In this document: positions 1-8,791 of the stretch, in pieces
Layout: the number at the start of each line of letters is the position of its first letter
How positions within the stretch are numbered: position 1 is the first letter of the stretch
Assembly (NCBI RefSeq): GCF_944325745.1
Contig: NZ_CALVBG010000010.1
Location: forward strand, 1 to 34,246
Length of the DNA stretch: 34,246 bases
Direction of reading: 5' to 3'
Origin: an uncultured Faecalicoccus sp.
GTDB lineage: Bacteria; Bacillota_I; Bacilli_A; Erysipelotrichales; Erysipelotrichaceae
Translations under genes and position numbers: made by a program
Notes under the pieces: model-generated
Told to the model about the DNA's origin: nothing
Seen by the model: only the letters and a program-made list of their open reading frames with translations
Databases searched by the model: none

Positions 1-2
1 GT

Positions 3-56
3 GCTGAATTGGATGAAAAAATGCAGAACATTCATGAACAAATCGCTATAAAATAA
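3..56 (+). CDS. 3' end of an unidentified CDS (partial)
   Basis: The first bases hold an open frame (third frame of the window) that ends in TAA at 54-56 and reads AELDEKMQNIHEQIAIK. This charged, helical tail reads more like protein than the other two frames. It is followed at once by a strong terminator, as expected for the end of a gene. Only 17 residues are visible, so no function can be given. Confidence 0.5.
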   Translation, partial: AELDEKMQNIHEQIAIK

Positions 57-57
57 A

Positions 58-89
58 ATGCATTCACCGATCTGTGAGTGCATTTTTTT
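58..89. terminator. Bidirectional intrinsic terminator
   Basis: A 10-bp stem (58-67 with 74-83, one G-T pair) and a 6-nt loop are followed on the plus strand by seven T. On the minus strand the stem is followed by a T-rich stretch. It lies between two convergent genes, so it can end both. Confidence 0.85.
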
Positions 90-91
90 AT

Positions 92-1336
92 CTATTCAGA
101 GTCTGCGTTGAGCTTAGCGTTAGCCATCATCAAGCGAATACGGTTTTCCTGATTGACTCGGCTAGCACTTGGATCATAATCGATCGCAACGATATTGGCT
201 TTTGGATACACTTCCTTGATTCGCCGTACCATTCCTTTGGCAACGATATGGTTGGGCAGGCAGCCAAAAGGCTGCGCCGAAATAATATTGTTGACTCCGT
301 TTTTGACCAGGGAGACAACTTCACTGGTCAAAAGCCAACCTTCTCCCATTTTCACGCCTTGATCGATAAATCCTTTCCCGTCCCGGATCACTTGATTAAA
401 ATCTTCCGGCGGAACAAACGTTCCATCCTTTTTGACCGCCTGTTCAAACGTCTTCTGCATTCTCATGATCAGCGACTTCGCTAAAGAAAACAGCGAATGT
501 GTCTTGGCATGACGATGGTAGTATTCATAATCGATGATCCCGTTCTCGATACAATACAGCCCAAAATCCATGACACCCGTCACAACAGGTTCAAATCCTT
601 CGCGCATCAGATAATTTTCCAAATCATGATTTCCTAAAGGAGAATACTTCATGTAGATCTCCCCCACGATTCCCACACGGATCTTAGGCTCTTGAGATCG
701 AGGGATCGCTTTCATCTTTTCGATCATCATTTTGTAGATCTTCTTCGAATGACGGTAACCCCCGCCAGCGAATTCTTGTTCTAAAACAGATACGATCTCA
801 TCAATGACCTGCTCGGTTTGTCCTGGTTTCAATTCATAAGGCATCACCTGGTTTTTCAGCCACATCAGAGCATCGCCATAAAGAACGCAATATAAAACAC
901 GCAACAACATCGGCATTGTGATCTTGAGACCGCTGTCTTTTTCAAGTCCGGAAAAATTGACTGATAAGCAGGGAATATGTTCCCAGCCTTCCATCTGTAA
1001 AGCTTTCCTCAACAAAGAGAGATAATTGCTGGCTCGGCATCCTCCCGCCGTCTGCGTGATCACCAAGGCAACATGATCTAAATCATATTTTCCACTTTTT
1101 AACGCATCAATAAATTGACCGATGACCAGCAGGGCAGGATAACACGTGTCATTATGGACATGGGCCAAGCCTTCCTCTTTGACCTGATCGCTGTCGTTGG
1201 TCAACACTTCAATATTGTATCCGCTCTGTTTAAAAATCGGCTTCAATAAACGAAAATGAATCGGAAGCATGCTGGGAACTAAAATGGTGTATTGATCTCG
1301 TTTTTCGTTATCAAACTTGGTATATTTAGTTGCCAT
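92..1336 (-). CDS. 2-hydroxyacyl-CoA dehydratase activase-related protein, C-terminal part
   Basis: This 414-residue protein resembles the C-terminal HgdB/HgdA-like third of the very large acyl-CoA dehydratase activase-related proteins of Firmicutes. Cysteines in conserved-looking settings include C65 (NDTCYPALL), C100 (TAGGCRASN) and one in QPFGCLPNH. Fe-S ligation by them is inference. The ATG follows the upstream gene's TAA with no gap, and its SD (GGAAAGGAG) lies in the last codons of that gene, so the two are translationally coupled. In many Clostridia the two parts form one polypeptide of about 1400 residues, and here 971 + 414 = 1385. The substrate is unknown: no dehydratase subunits or CoA-transferase lie nearby, so a housekeeping or regulatory role is as likely as amino-acid fermentation. 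Confidence 0.75.
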   Translation of the reverse strand: MATKYTKFDNEKRDQYTILVPSMLPIHFRLLKPIFKQSGYNIEVLTNDSDQVKEEGLAHVHNDTCYPALLVIGQFIDALKSGKYDLDHVALVITQTAGGCRASNYLSLLRKALQMEGWEHIPCLSVNFSGLEKDSGLKITMPMLLRVLYCVLYGDALMWLKNQVMPYELKPGQTEQVIDEIVSVLEQEFAGGGYRHSKKIYKMMIEKMKAIPRSQEPKIRVGIVGEIYMKYSPLGNHDLENYLMREGFEPVVTGVMDFGLYCIENGIIDYEYYHRHAKTHSLFSLAKSLIMRMQKTFEQAVKKDGTFVPPEDFNQVIRDGKGFIDQGVKMGEGWLLTSEVVSLVKNGVNNIISAQPFGCLPNHIVAKGMVRRIKEVYPKANIVAIDYDPSASRVNQENRIRLMMANAKLNADSE

Positions 1337-4252
1337 TTAGTTCTCCTTTCCTTCCTGGATCGCTTCTTTCAAAGAACGCAAACGAATTCTTGCCGCCCCC
1401 AGATTATCGATCTCATCGATCTTGATCTGCGTATAGAATTTGTTCGCATCTTTTAAGATGTCTTTGACTTCATCGCTTGTGATCGCATCGATCCCGCAGC
1501 CAAAGCTGACAAGCTGAACCAACTCCATATCGGGATTTTCACTGACATATTTTGCAGCTTGGTAAAGCCGGGCATGATAGGTCCACTGATTCAATACGAA
1601 TACTTTTTGTTTCTGCTGGCGCGGAACACTTTCCTCGCTTAAGACCACGAAGCCCAGCTGGGTCAACAATTTATGGATCTGATGATTGATCAGCGGATCC
1701 AAGTGATACGGACGTCCGCAAAGAACGACCATAGGGATCCCATGCGCGCGCGCAAAATTTACGGCATCCAAATGTTTTTGAACTAACTGTTCATGGAAGA
1801 TCTGTCTTTCCAGAAGACCTTGTTGTAGAGCGTATTTGATCTGTGAGCGTTTATAGTGAAATCCCATCTCTTCCAGTGTTTTCTGCATCGTTTTGGAAAA
1901 ACTCTTTGGATCATCCACAGTAATATAGGGATAGTAGAATTTCTTATCTTGAAACTCCATATTGGCCGCAATGTTTTCGGGATAATAAGCAACCAAAGGA
2001 CAGTTAAAATGATTGTCGCTTTGATGTTCATCAACATTATAGGTCATACAAGGATAAAAGATCACATCTTCCTTCTCTTTTAACAACTGCATGATATGGC
2101 CATGAACCACCTTGGCCGGGAAGCATGCCGTATCGGAAGGAATTGTCTGTTGTCCGTCATGATACATCTCTTGCGTAGTCGGACTTGACCAATGCACTTC
2201 GATCTGCAGGCAGTCAAAGAATTTCGTCCAGAATGGCAACATATCGTAATTGTTTAAGACAAAAGGCATCAAGATCTTCTGTTCATGATGGTATTTATCT
2301 TTTTGTTTTTCCAGCATATCCATCTTCTCTTTGTAGAGATCGGGCAATTCGATTTTCTTTTCGATGGATTTTATCATTTTATCGCATTTGTTTCCGGCAA
2401 CCAAACGAGTCCCGTCCGCAAATGTATTGATGGTTAATGAACAATGGTTTGTACAGCCGTTACAAGCGACCGAACGCGAAGTATGAGAAAAGTTTGCCAA
2501 AGCATCCGGACCTAACACGGCACTTTTGGTACGATGAAGCTTCTCGGCGTACAAGGCCGCTCCAAATGCTCCCATTAAATGGGCAATACTCGGGCGAATC
2601 ACTTCGTAACCCAGCTCCTGTTCAAAGCTTCTTAAGATCGCATCATTTTGAAATGTACCGCCCTGTACGACGATATGTTTTCCGATATCATCTTTATTTC
2701 GGGCACGAATGACTTTATATAAGGCATTTTTGACGACCGATTTACATAGACCCGCACTGATATCTTCAATGGTCGCCCCGTTCTTTTGGGCTTGTTTAAC
2801 CCCGGAATTCATAAACACGGTACAGCGAGTTCCCAGATCCACCGGATTTTTTGACCGCAGTCCCAACTGTGCAAATTCCTTGGCATCATAACCCAAAGAA
2901 TGCGCAAACGTTTCAATAAAGGAGCCGCAGCCGGAAGAACAAGCTTCATTCAAAACGATATCATCAATATGACCGTCGCGAATCTTGAAGCACTTGATAT
3001 CTTGCCCTCCGATATCCAAGATATAATCAACCTGAGGATTAAAGAAGCGTGCTGCCACATAATGCGCCATCGTTTCAACAACACCGCCATCCAAATGAAA
3101 GGCGACACGCATCAATTCTTCCCCGTAACCAGTAGAATAAGCGCCGTAGATGCGAACATTCGGATTGATCTCGTAGATCTTTTTTAAATCTTCTAACACA
3201 ACATCCAGAGGATTTCCCTTATTGGAAGTATAACTCTGATACAAGATCTGATGATTTTCACTGATCAAGACCAGTTTTGTCGTTGTGGAACCTGAATCGA
3301 TCCCTAAATAAGTCTTTCCTGTATAACCTTCCAAAGTTCCATATTCTACATCGTGCTGCTGATGACGATGAATAAAGGTCTGATACTCTTCTTCATTTTC
3401 AAATAAAGGCTGGCTGGATTCCACTTCCATTGGCATATCGACCAAAGCTTGTAATTTATGGACAAGTTCATCGTAGGTAAATTCTTTTTCGGAACATAAA
3501 GCCGTTCCTAGCGCCACAAAATGAATCGCCGTATCGGGACAAGTGCTCTGTGCAGGCTCTAGATTTAAAGTTTCTTCAAAGCGTTTTCTTAAACCGCTTA
3601 AGAAATAAAGAGGCCCTCCTAAAAATAAGATATTTCCTTCAATTTTACGCCCCTGTGCCAATGAAGTAATGGTTTGATTGACAACACACTGAAAAATGCT
3701 GGCACAAAGATCCGCTTTATCGACACCTTGATTGATCAAAGGTTGAATATCTGATTTTGCGAAAACTCCGCAGCGGCTGGCAATCGGATAGATCTTCTGA
3801 TAGCGGAAGCTGGCTTCGTTCATTTCTTCCAGGCTCATATTCAATAAAGAAGCCATCTGATCGATAAAGGCACCTGTTCCTCCCGCGCAGGAAGAATTCA
3901 TTCGTTGTTCCAAACTGCCTTGGAAAAACAAGATCTTGGCATCTTCTCCTCCCAATTCAATGGCACAATCGGTTTTTGGATAAAAACGTTTGATCGCTGA
4001 GGCCGATGCGAAAACTTCCTGCACAAAAGGCAGATCGCCTGCTTCGCAAAGCCCTAACGCTCCGGATCCGGAGATCGCAAACGAAAAAGGTTCCTTACAA
4101 TATTCTTTGAGTTCAACGATCTTATCTAACGCCTTTTGGCGCGCTTGTGACATATGTCGTTCATACGACTTATAAAGAATGTTGTTTTGTTCATCTAAAA
4201 CAACTGCCTTGATTGTTGTGGATCCAATATCAAAACCAATTCGAATCGTCAT
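1337..4252 (-). CDS. Acyl-CoA dehydratase activase (double BcrAD/BadFG ATPase domain)
   Basis: ASKHA-fold ATPase of 971 residues with two activase domains in tandem. Domain 1 has the phosphate loop DIGSTT near residue 8 and cysteines C122 (SSCAGGTG) and C161 (SRCGVF). Domain 2 begins with GIDSGSTTTK near 318 and has C438 and C477 in matching positions. In HgdC-type activases such cysteine pairs hold a [4Fe-4S] cluster at the dimer interface and drive ATP-dependent one-electron transfer to a dehydratase. A Cys-rich segment (CNGCTNHC, near 645) and a DUF2229-like region follow. The ATG at 4252 is preferred over an in-frame GTG at 4261 because the GTG lies inside the SD (AGGTGATAGAA-ATG). It is coupled to the next gene through an abutting TAA-ATG. 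The electron acceptor is unknown. Confidence 0.8.
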   Translation of the reverse strand: MTIRIGFDIGSTTIKAVVLDEQNNILYKSYERHMSQARQKALDKIVELKEYCKEPFSFAISGSGALGLCEAGDLPFVQEVFASASAIKRFYPKTDCAIELGGEDAKILFFQGSLEQRMNSSCAGGTGAFIDQMASLLNMSLEEMNEASFRYQKIYPIASRCGVFAKSDIQPLINQGVDKADLCASIFQCVVNQTITSLAQGRKIEGNILFLGGPLYFLSGLRKRFEETLNLEPAQSTCPDTAIHFVALGTALCSEKEFTYDELVHKLQALVDMPMEVESSQPLFENEEEYQTFIHRHQQHDVEYGTLEGYTGKTYLGIDSGSTTTKLVLISENHQILYQSYTSNKGNPLDVVLEDLKKIYEINPNVRIYGAYSTGYGEELMRVAFHLDGGVVETMAHYVAARFFNPQVDYILDIGGQDIKCFKIRDGHIDDIVLNEACSSGCGSFIETFAHSLGYDAKEFAQLGLRSKNPVDLGTRCTVFMNSGVKQAQKNGATIEDISAGLCKSVVKNALYKVIRARNKDDIGKHIVVQGGTFQNDAILRSFEQELGYEVIRPSIAHLMGAFGAALYAEKLHRTKSAVLGPDALANFSHTSRSVACNGCTNHCSLTINTFADGTRLVAGNKCDKMIKSIEKKIELPDLYKEKMDMLEKQKDKYHHEQKILMPFVLNNYDMLPFWTKFFDCLQIEVHWSSPTTQEMYHDGQQTIPSDTACFPAKVVHGHIMQLLKEKEDVIFYPCMTYNVDEHQSDNHFNCPLVAYYPENIAANMEFQDKKFYYPYITVDDPKSFSKTMQKTLEEMGFHYKRSQIKYALQQGLLERQIFHEQLVQKHLDAVNFARAHGIPMVVLCGRPYHLDPLINHQIHKLLTQLGFVVLSEESVPRQQKQKVFVLNQWTYHARLYQAAKYVSENPDMELVQLVSFGCGIDAITSDEVKDILKDANKFYTQIKIDEIDNLGAARIRLRSLKEAIQEGKEN

Positions 4253-4269
4253 TTCTATCACCTGTGATT

Positions 4270-4300
4270 ATTATACTCATTTTCATAAAAAAATCATCAA
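4270..4300 (-). promoter_or_regulatory. Putative promoter of the dehydratase-activase pair
   Basis: A consensus TATAAT (minus strand, 4275-4270) lies 18 nt before the ATG, with TTGATG 19 nt further upstream. The implied leader is only about 10 nt, which matches other genes in the window. The -35 spacing is long, so only the -10 is convincing. Confidence 0.5.
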
Positions 4301-4364
4301 AAATGCATAAAAAATAAAGGTACTTAAGTTTTTACAAATTTATAACTTTGTGCAGACCAATCCA

Positions 4365-4373
4365 TGATAAAAT
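4365..4373 (+). promoter_or_regulatory. Extended -10 promoter of the MFS gene
   Basis: TGaTAAAAT is an extended -10 element 26 nt before the ATG at 4399. No good -35 is visible, which is usual for extended -10 promoters. It diverges from the dehydratase-activase promoter. Confidence 0.5.
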
Positions 4374-4398
4374 ACTGATGGTAAGAAAGGGTGTCTTC

Positions 4399-5634
4399 AT
4401 GAAAATCAAGTTAACGAAGCAAGAAATTCGCTGGATCGTTTACGATATTGGAAATTCTGCCTTTATTTTAATGGTCTCAACGATCTTGCCCATTTATTTT
4501 AATTCTTTGTCCAGTGCACAAGGTGTTCCGGAAAGCAGCTACTTGTCCTATTGGTCCTACGCAACCTCGATCTCCACTTTGGTCGTTGCTTGTTTAGGGC
4601 CTGTATTAGGTACTTTGGCAGATTATCAGGAGCGAAAGAAAAAGATCTTCTTGTTGTCCGCAATATGCGGTGCTTTGGCGCTGGCCTGTTTTTGGATCCC
4701 GGCTACTTGGTTCAGCTTTTTAGTTCTCTTTATCGTAGCCCGTATTTGTTATTCTTTGTCCCTGATTTTTTACGACTCGATGCTGGTCGATATTACGACA
4801 GATGAAAGAATGGATAATGTCTCATCCAAAGGCTATGCCTGGGGATATATCGGCAGCTGCGTTCCCTTTTTGATCTCCCTGGTTTTGGTTCTGTTATATG
4901 AACAGATCGGGATCACTATGGGAACAGCGATGATGTTTGCGTTTGTTTTGAATGCCGTATGGTGGATCGCATTTACGATTCCTTTGGCCCTGCATTACAA
5001 ACAAAAATATTATATCGAACCTCGATCTCATCCTGTGCGCGATACATTCTCTCGTCTTTGGAATACTTTAAAAGATGCCAAACAACAAAAGAAAGTCTTC
5101 TTGTTTCTATTGGCATTCTTCTTCTTTATCGATGGTGTCTATACGATCATCGATATGGCAACGGCATATGGAACTTCGCTTGGCTTAGATCAAACCGGAC
5201 TCCTGTTGGCACTTTTGGTTACACAGATCGTGGCTTTTCCTGCCAGTTTATTCTTTGCGGTGATATCGAAAAGCCAGGATACCGGAAAACTGATCAAGAT
5301 CTGTATCTTAGCCTATTTTGCGATTGCGGTCTTTGCGATCCAATTGGATAAACAATGGGAATTCTGGTTATTGGCAGTTGCCGTAGGCTGTTTCCAAGGC
5401 GGCATCCAAGCATTGTCTAGAAGCTACTTTGCCAAGATCATCCCGAATAATACAAGCGGTGAATACTTTGGCCTCTTCGATATCTGCGGAAAAGGAGCTA
5501 GTTTTCTGGGAACCTTCCTGATTGGTTTTATCACTCAGCTGACCGGAAAACAAAACTTAGGCGTAGCCGCTATTTCCATCATGTTCTTGATTGGATATTA
5601 CATCTTCCACCAAGTCACAAAAATCAAAGACTAA
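4399..5634 (+). CDS. MFS transporter, UMF1 / Atg22-like family
   Basis: This integral membrane protein of 411 residues has about 12 hydrophobic segments. The N-terminal RWIVYDIGNSAF and the following DYQERKKK loop are typical of the UMF1 (vacuole effluxer Atg22-like) branch of the major facilitator superfamily. Bacterial members are predicted effluxers and the substrate is not known. The frame opens at 4348, but the start is placed at the ATG at 4399: AGAAAGGGTG sits just upstream and the protein begins MKIKLTKQEIRW, directly before the first membrane segment. It stands alone, divergent from the dehydratase-activase pair and closed by a bidirectional terminator. Confidence 0.85.
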   Translation: MKIKLTKQEIRWIVYDIGNSAFILMVSTILPIYFNSLSSAQGVPESSYLSYWSYATSISTLVVACLGPVLGTLADYQERKKKIFLLSAICGALALACFWIPATWFSFLVLFIVARICYSLSLIFYDSMLVDITTDERMDNVSSKGYAWGYIGSCVPFLISLVLVLLYEQIGITMGTAMMFAFVLNAVWWIAFTIPLALHYKQKYYIEPRSHPVRDTFSRLWNTLKDAKQQKKVFLFLLAFFFFIDGVYTIIDMATAYGTSLGLDQTGLLLALLVTQIVAFPASLFFAVISKSQDTGKLIKICILAYFAIAVFAIQLDKQWEFWLLAVAVGCFQGGIQALSRSYFAKIIPNNTSGEYFGLFDICGKGASFLGTFLIGFITQLTGKQNLGVAAISIMFLIGYYIFHQVTKIKD

Positions 5635-5638
5635 AAAA

Positions 5639-5682
5639 AACTCTTACCAGTGATCAATCTACATTGGTAAGAGTTCTTTTTT
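5639..5682. terminator. Bidirectional intrinsic terminator
   Basis: An 11-bp perfect stem (5639-5649 with 5665-5675) encloses a 15-nt loop. T-runs follow on both strands. It separates the convergent MFS gene and the membrane-anchored protein gene. Confidence 0.85.
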
Positions 5683-6271
5683 ACTGACGTACAATTTGTC
5701 CTACAAGTTCTGGATCCTTTGCTTCTGTCATATTTTGAGTAACCGTGCTGCCGGCTCCCGATTTATAGACTTTGAAATAAACTTGTCCATCCGGATGTGC
5801 ATCATCCAATAAGAAATTATAAGCGTCAATTTCTAAATCATACATCTTGGCTTCCTCGGTATTCGTAAAATAGGTTTCCGCCGGTAAGATCGCAATCACT
5901 TGATTATACGCTTCCTGAGCGATCGCATTACAAGATTCCGCAGAAGATGAATCCGCAATATCGATCGAGATGCGTAAAGTCGCACTCTTCAAGTTGACTT
6001 CGACACTTTCGACACCGCCGATCGATGATACGGCATTTTGGACTTGATCGATCTGGTCATTCGAAATCGCCGGATTCAAATCTTTAGAATCGAAACGGTT
6101 CCCTACGACCGGTTCATTTTGTCCGCCTAAACTTGTCAACAGAACATATCCGATGATCGCTACCGGAATCAAAATGATGACTAGCGTGAACCATACGATC
6201 TTATGTCCCTGCTTAGGTTTTTTATTCTTTTTTATAGACGATGAAGTCTTAGTTTTCATACTTTTGGCCAT
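5681..6271 (-). CDS. Single-pass membrane-anchored protein of unknown function
   Basis: I do not recognise this 196-residue protein. It has a Lys/Ser-rich cytoplasmic N-terminus (residues 1-24), one membrane helix (about 25-47) and an extracellular domain. The domain has a GGVESVEV...LRISIDI pattern of alternating hydrophobics that suggests a small alpha/beta fold. The Ala-rich helix that follows and the rest of the domain give no catalytic signature. The start follows CAGGAGG with 8-nt spacing. An extended -10 (TGGTATAAT) lies just upstream, so it may be transcribed separately from the gatCAB-linked membrane gene before it. It is last in the pcrA-ligA-camS-gatCAB block. Confidence 0.75.
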   Translation of the reverse strand: MAKSMKTKTSSSIKKNKKPKQGHKIVWFTLVIILIPVAIIGYVLLTSLGGQNEPVVGNRFDSKDLNPAISNDQIDQVQNAVSSIGGVESVEVNLKSATLRISIDIADSSSAESCNAIAQEAYNQVIAILPAETYFTNTEEAKMYDLEIDAYNFLLDDAHPDGQVYFKVYKSGAGSTVTQNMTEAKDPELVGQIVRQ

Positions 6272-6292
6272 AATTACTGCCTCCTGCCCTTC

Positions 6293-6301
6293 ATTATACC
6301 A
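6293..6301 (-). promoter_or_regulatory. Extended -10 promoter
   Basis: TGGTATAAT on the minus strand ends about 21 nt before the ATG at 6271. A TATACA 16 nt further upstream could be a -35. It suggests independent expression of the 196-residue membrane protein. Confidence 0.6.
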
Positions 6302-6325
6302 TAAACTTCGAATTTGTATATTTTC

Positions 6326-7381
6326 CTAAGCACTTAACCGAACCGACTCTAAAACACCTTGTTTCGTAAACGTTAACTTCATGGTCCCCGCATCGCTTTG
6401 ATACGTTATTGTCTCATCATCGGATGCAGATGGCTCGCCATATGCATTGATCACGGCCTCTTCATTAGACCATCCTACGACGATTTTTTCCGGTAATTGG
6501 ATCTGCATCCCCGAATCAAGATCGCTGCCGTAGATTGAAGTGATCGTTCCTTCTTCTAAAGAAATTGCCTGATCCTGCTTGTTTTGGATCTGCACTTCGA
6601 TCGAAGTTCCCTTTTGATTCACCAGCTGGATCGAAGCCGTATCTTTAGGATCTAAACTTTCATATTCTCGTTCTTCTCGTTCTGTCAATTTGATTTGCCA
6701 ATCTGAAGCAACGGCGTCTGACAATGAAGTTCCCAAAGTGAGCACCTGTTCATCAACTTGAAGCTGCCACTTTGTATCATCCTTTTTCAGACTATTGATC
6801 AACATAGACTGAATCTGTTTTTCATTGAAGGTTTTTTCAAGCTCGACAGAACAAACCACTTGCGTATTCGGTAAAACTTGAACAACCGCAAAAGTTTTCT
6901 TTTTTTGATCCTTTAAGGATTCATAGTGATTTTTATTCAAAGAATACAGTTTAGGGATCCCATCTTGATCAATTCCCTCCAGACTTTGATCCTCAATCTT
7001 AACTTGACGCAATAAAACGGTTTTTGGATTCGACAAATATGGAATATCCGACAAGGGTTCCTTCAACAAGAAAAAGCCTAGCACCAAAGAAGGAATCAAA
7101 AAGACAAGTGTTCCCAAAAACCGAATCGATTTCTTTTCACCTTTATGATGCAGTAAGATCCGAAATCCAATCAACATCAAAACCAGGAAGACAAGAACCG
7201 TGACGGTCAGTTCTCCATACATGGAGTGAAGCCATCCTTCCGCTCCTTCGAAAGAATTCATACGATAAACAGGATCCATATAGAATCGGTAAAAAAAGAA
7301 TCCTAAAAACGCCAGAACGATCAATACGATCAAGATCATCAAGATCCAACTTCCCGTATTTCTTTTTTTATTCTTCTTCAT
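6326..7381 (-). CDS. Membrane protein of unknown function linked to gatCAB
   Basis: This 351-residue protein is unrecognised. It has a Lys/Arg-rich N-terminus, three hydrophobic segments in the first 110 residues (about 12-33, 57-78, 88-105), then a soluble domain of about 240 residues. Its C-terminus (INAYGEPSASDDETITYQS, then alternating hydrophobics) resembles the AYGxP...Y motif of small SmpA/BamE-like or beta-lactamase-inhibitor-like folds, which is weak inference. The ATG at 7381 is chosen over the GTG at 7390 because GAAAGGAG runs into that GTG and gives 8-nt spacing to the ATG. The reading frame overlaps the end of gatB by 14 nt, so it is co-translated with gatB. Confidence 0.75.
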   Translation of the reverse strand: MKKNKKRNTGSWILMILIVLIVLAFLGFFFYRFYMDPVYRMNSFEGAEGWLHSMYGELTVTVLVFLVLMLIGFRILLHHKGEKKSIRFLGTLVFLIPSLVLGFFLLKEPLSDIPYLSNPKTVLLRQVKIEDQSLEGIDQDGIPKLYSLNKNHYESLKDQKKKTFAVVQVLPNTQVVCSVELEKTFNEKQIQSMLINSLKKDDTKWQLQVDEQVLTLGTSLSDAVASDWQIKLTEREEREYESLDPKDTASIQLVNQKGTSIEVQIQNKQDQAISLEEGTITSIYGSDLDSGMQIQLPEKIVVGWSNEEAVINAYGEPSASDDETITYQSDAGTMKLTFTKQGVLESVRLSA

Positions 7382-8789
7382 CCATGGCACTCCTTTCTAA
7401 ATGATCGATATTTTCCTTCAAAAGTTCTTTTGCCTTTTGCGGATCGATATTTCCTTTCGAAAGTTTCATGCACTGCCCCACAAGATAGGCCAATGCCCGA
7501 TCCTTTCCCTTTAAATAATCATGCACACTTTTCGGGTTTTGCGCAAGGACCTGATGAATCAAACGATCCAGATCCTGAGAAGAAAACTGCATCTTTTGAT
7601 AGTTTTCCCATTCCGCTTGAATCGGTTTCCCCTGCAATCCCCGTTTTAAAATTTCCCGTGCTTTGGCATAGGGAATCGTTTGATCAATCTCGTTGACCAT
7701 AAAAGCAATCTCTTCCGGTTTGATCAAAATCGGCCCCTCATGACTCTTTGACCACGAACGAACATCAACACACAGCCAATTTGCCACCATAGAAAATTGC
7801 TTGGTGTATTCTGTGATCTGAAAATACAGGTCGACAAGCTCTTTTTGTTTAAGAAGATCATAAGCTTGATGCTCGGACAAGCCGTGTTTTAAAGTCATTC
7901 GCTGATAAAGCTCTTGATACGTAGACGGCCTGTGCAAGAGCACCTCTTGGATCCATTCTTTTGACAATCGAATCCATGGCAAATTGGGATCCGGCATATA
8001 CCGATAATCCACTTTCCGCTGCTTGGTTCGCAAAAAAAACGTCTTCTTTTCTTTTTCATCATAGCGTCGAGTTTGAGGTTCAATCGTTTGATGATGCATG
8101 ATTTGTTCTTTTTGACGAGCCACCTCATAATGAAGCGCCTCTCGCATATGGGATATTGAATTCAAATTCTTGATTTCGACTTTCGTTCCTAACGTCAAGG
8201 GATCTTTGCTCAAGGACAAATTCACATCACAGCGAACTTGGCCTTTTTCCATTTTCCCTTCGCTGATCTCTAAATAAGTAACCAAGCGTAAAATTTCTTC
8301 CATGAAAGAACAAGCCGCATCAACAGATGTGATCACCGGCTGGGTCACGATCTCGATCAAAGGGATCCCACAGCGATTCAGATCGATCGAAGTACAGCCC
8401 TTTTTATGGACCAGTTTGGCAGTATCTTCTTCCAAATGTACTCGTTCGATCAAGATCTTTTGATCCTCGATCATTAAACTCCCATTTCTTCCCAGCGGAT
8501 GAAATGCTTGGGTGATCTGATACCCTTTAGGAAGATCCGGATAAAAGTAATGTTTTCGATCAAAGCGAAGATCTGGGTCGATCGTACACCCCAGAACATC
8601 ACAAGCCCTTAACGCCAATTCCACTGCTCTTTGATTGATCGTAGGAAGAGTCCCGGGAAAAGCCACATCAAAGGGCTGAACCCGAGTATTGGGACTGGCA
8701 TGATAATCGATAGGACCAGAGGAAAACATCTTGGTCTTCGTCTTCAATTCACAATGGATCTCCAAACCGATATGTAGAAACAGATCCAT
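7368..8789 (-). CDS. gatB: Asp/Glu-tRNA(Asn/Gln) amidotransferase subunit B
   Basis: GatB is the kinase and tRNA-binding subunit of the GatCAB amidotransferase. It phosphorylates Glu-tRNA(Gln) or Asp-tRNA(Asn) before amidation with ammonia from GatA. The 473-residue length is normal. The N-terminal signature GLEIHCELKTKTKMFS, the ADLPKGYQ-like DLPKGYQITQ and the VRCDVNLS segment mark the cradle domain, and the helical GatB/YqeY tail follows. The SD (GGAGG) lies in the last codons of gatA, and only 2 nt separate the genes. The 3' end overlaps the next membrane-protein gene. Having the gatCAB set implies that Gln-tRNA, and possibly Asn-tRNA, are made by the indirect route. Confidence 0.97.
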   Translation of the reverse strand: MDLFLHIGLEIHCELKTKTKMFSSGPIDYHASPNTRVQPFDVAFPGTLPTINQRAVELALRACDVLGCTIDPDLRFDRKHYFYPDLPKGYQITQAFHPLGRNGSLMIEDQKILIERVHLEEDTAKLVHKKGCTSIDLNRCGIPLIEIVTQPVITSVDAACSFMEEILRLVTYLEISEGKMEKGQVRCDVNLSLSKDPLTLGTKVEIKNLNSISHMREALHYEVARQKEQIMHHQTIEPQTRRYDEKEKKTFFLRTKQRKVDYRYMPDPNLPWIRLSKEWIQEVLLHRPSTYQELYQRMTLKHGLSEHQAYDLLKQKELVDLYFQITEYTKQFSMVANWLCVDVRSWSKSHEGPILIKPEEIAFMVNEIDQTIPYAKAREILKRGLQGKPIQAEWENYQKMQFSSQDLDRLIHQVLAQNPKSVHDYLKGKDRALAYLVGQCMKLSKGNIDPQKAKELLKENIDHLERSAMDEEE

Positions 8790-8791
8790 GT

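Noticed and set aside
1337-1339. Reading the TAA between the two activase genes as a sequencing error or readthrough codon
   Set aside because: The next codon is an ATG with a well-placed SD in the preceding codons, as expected for a real gene boundary. This remains testable with reads.
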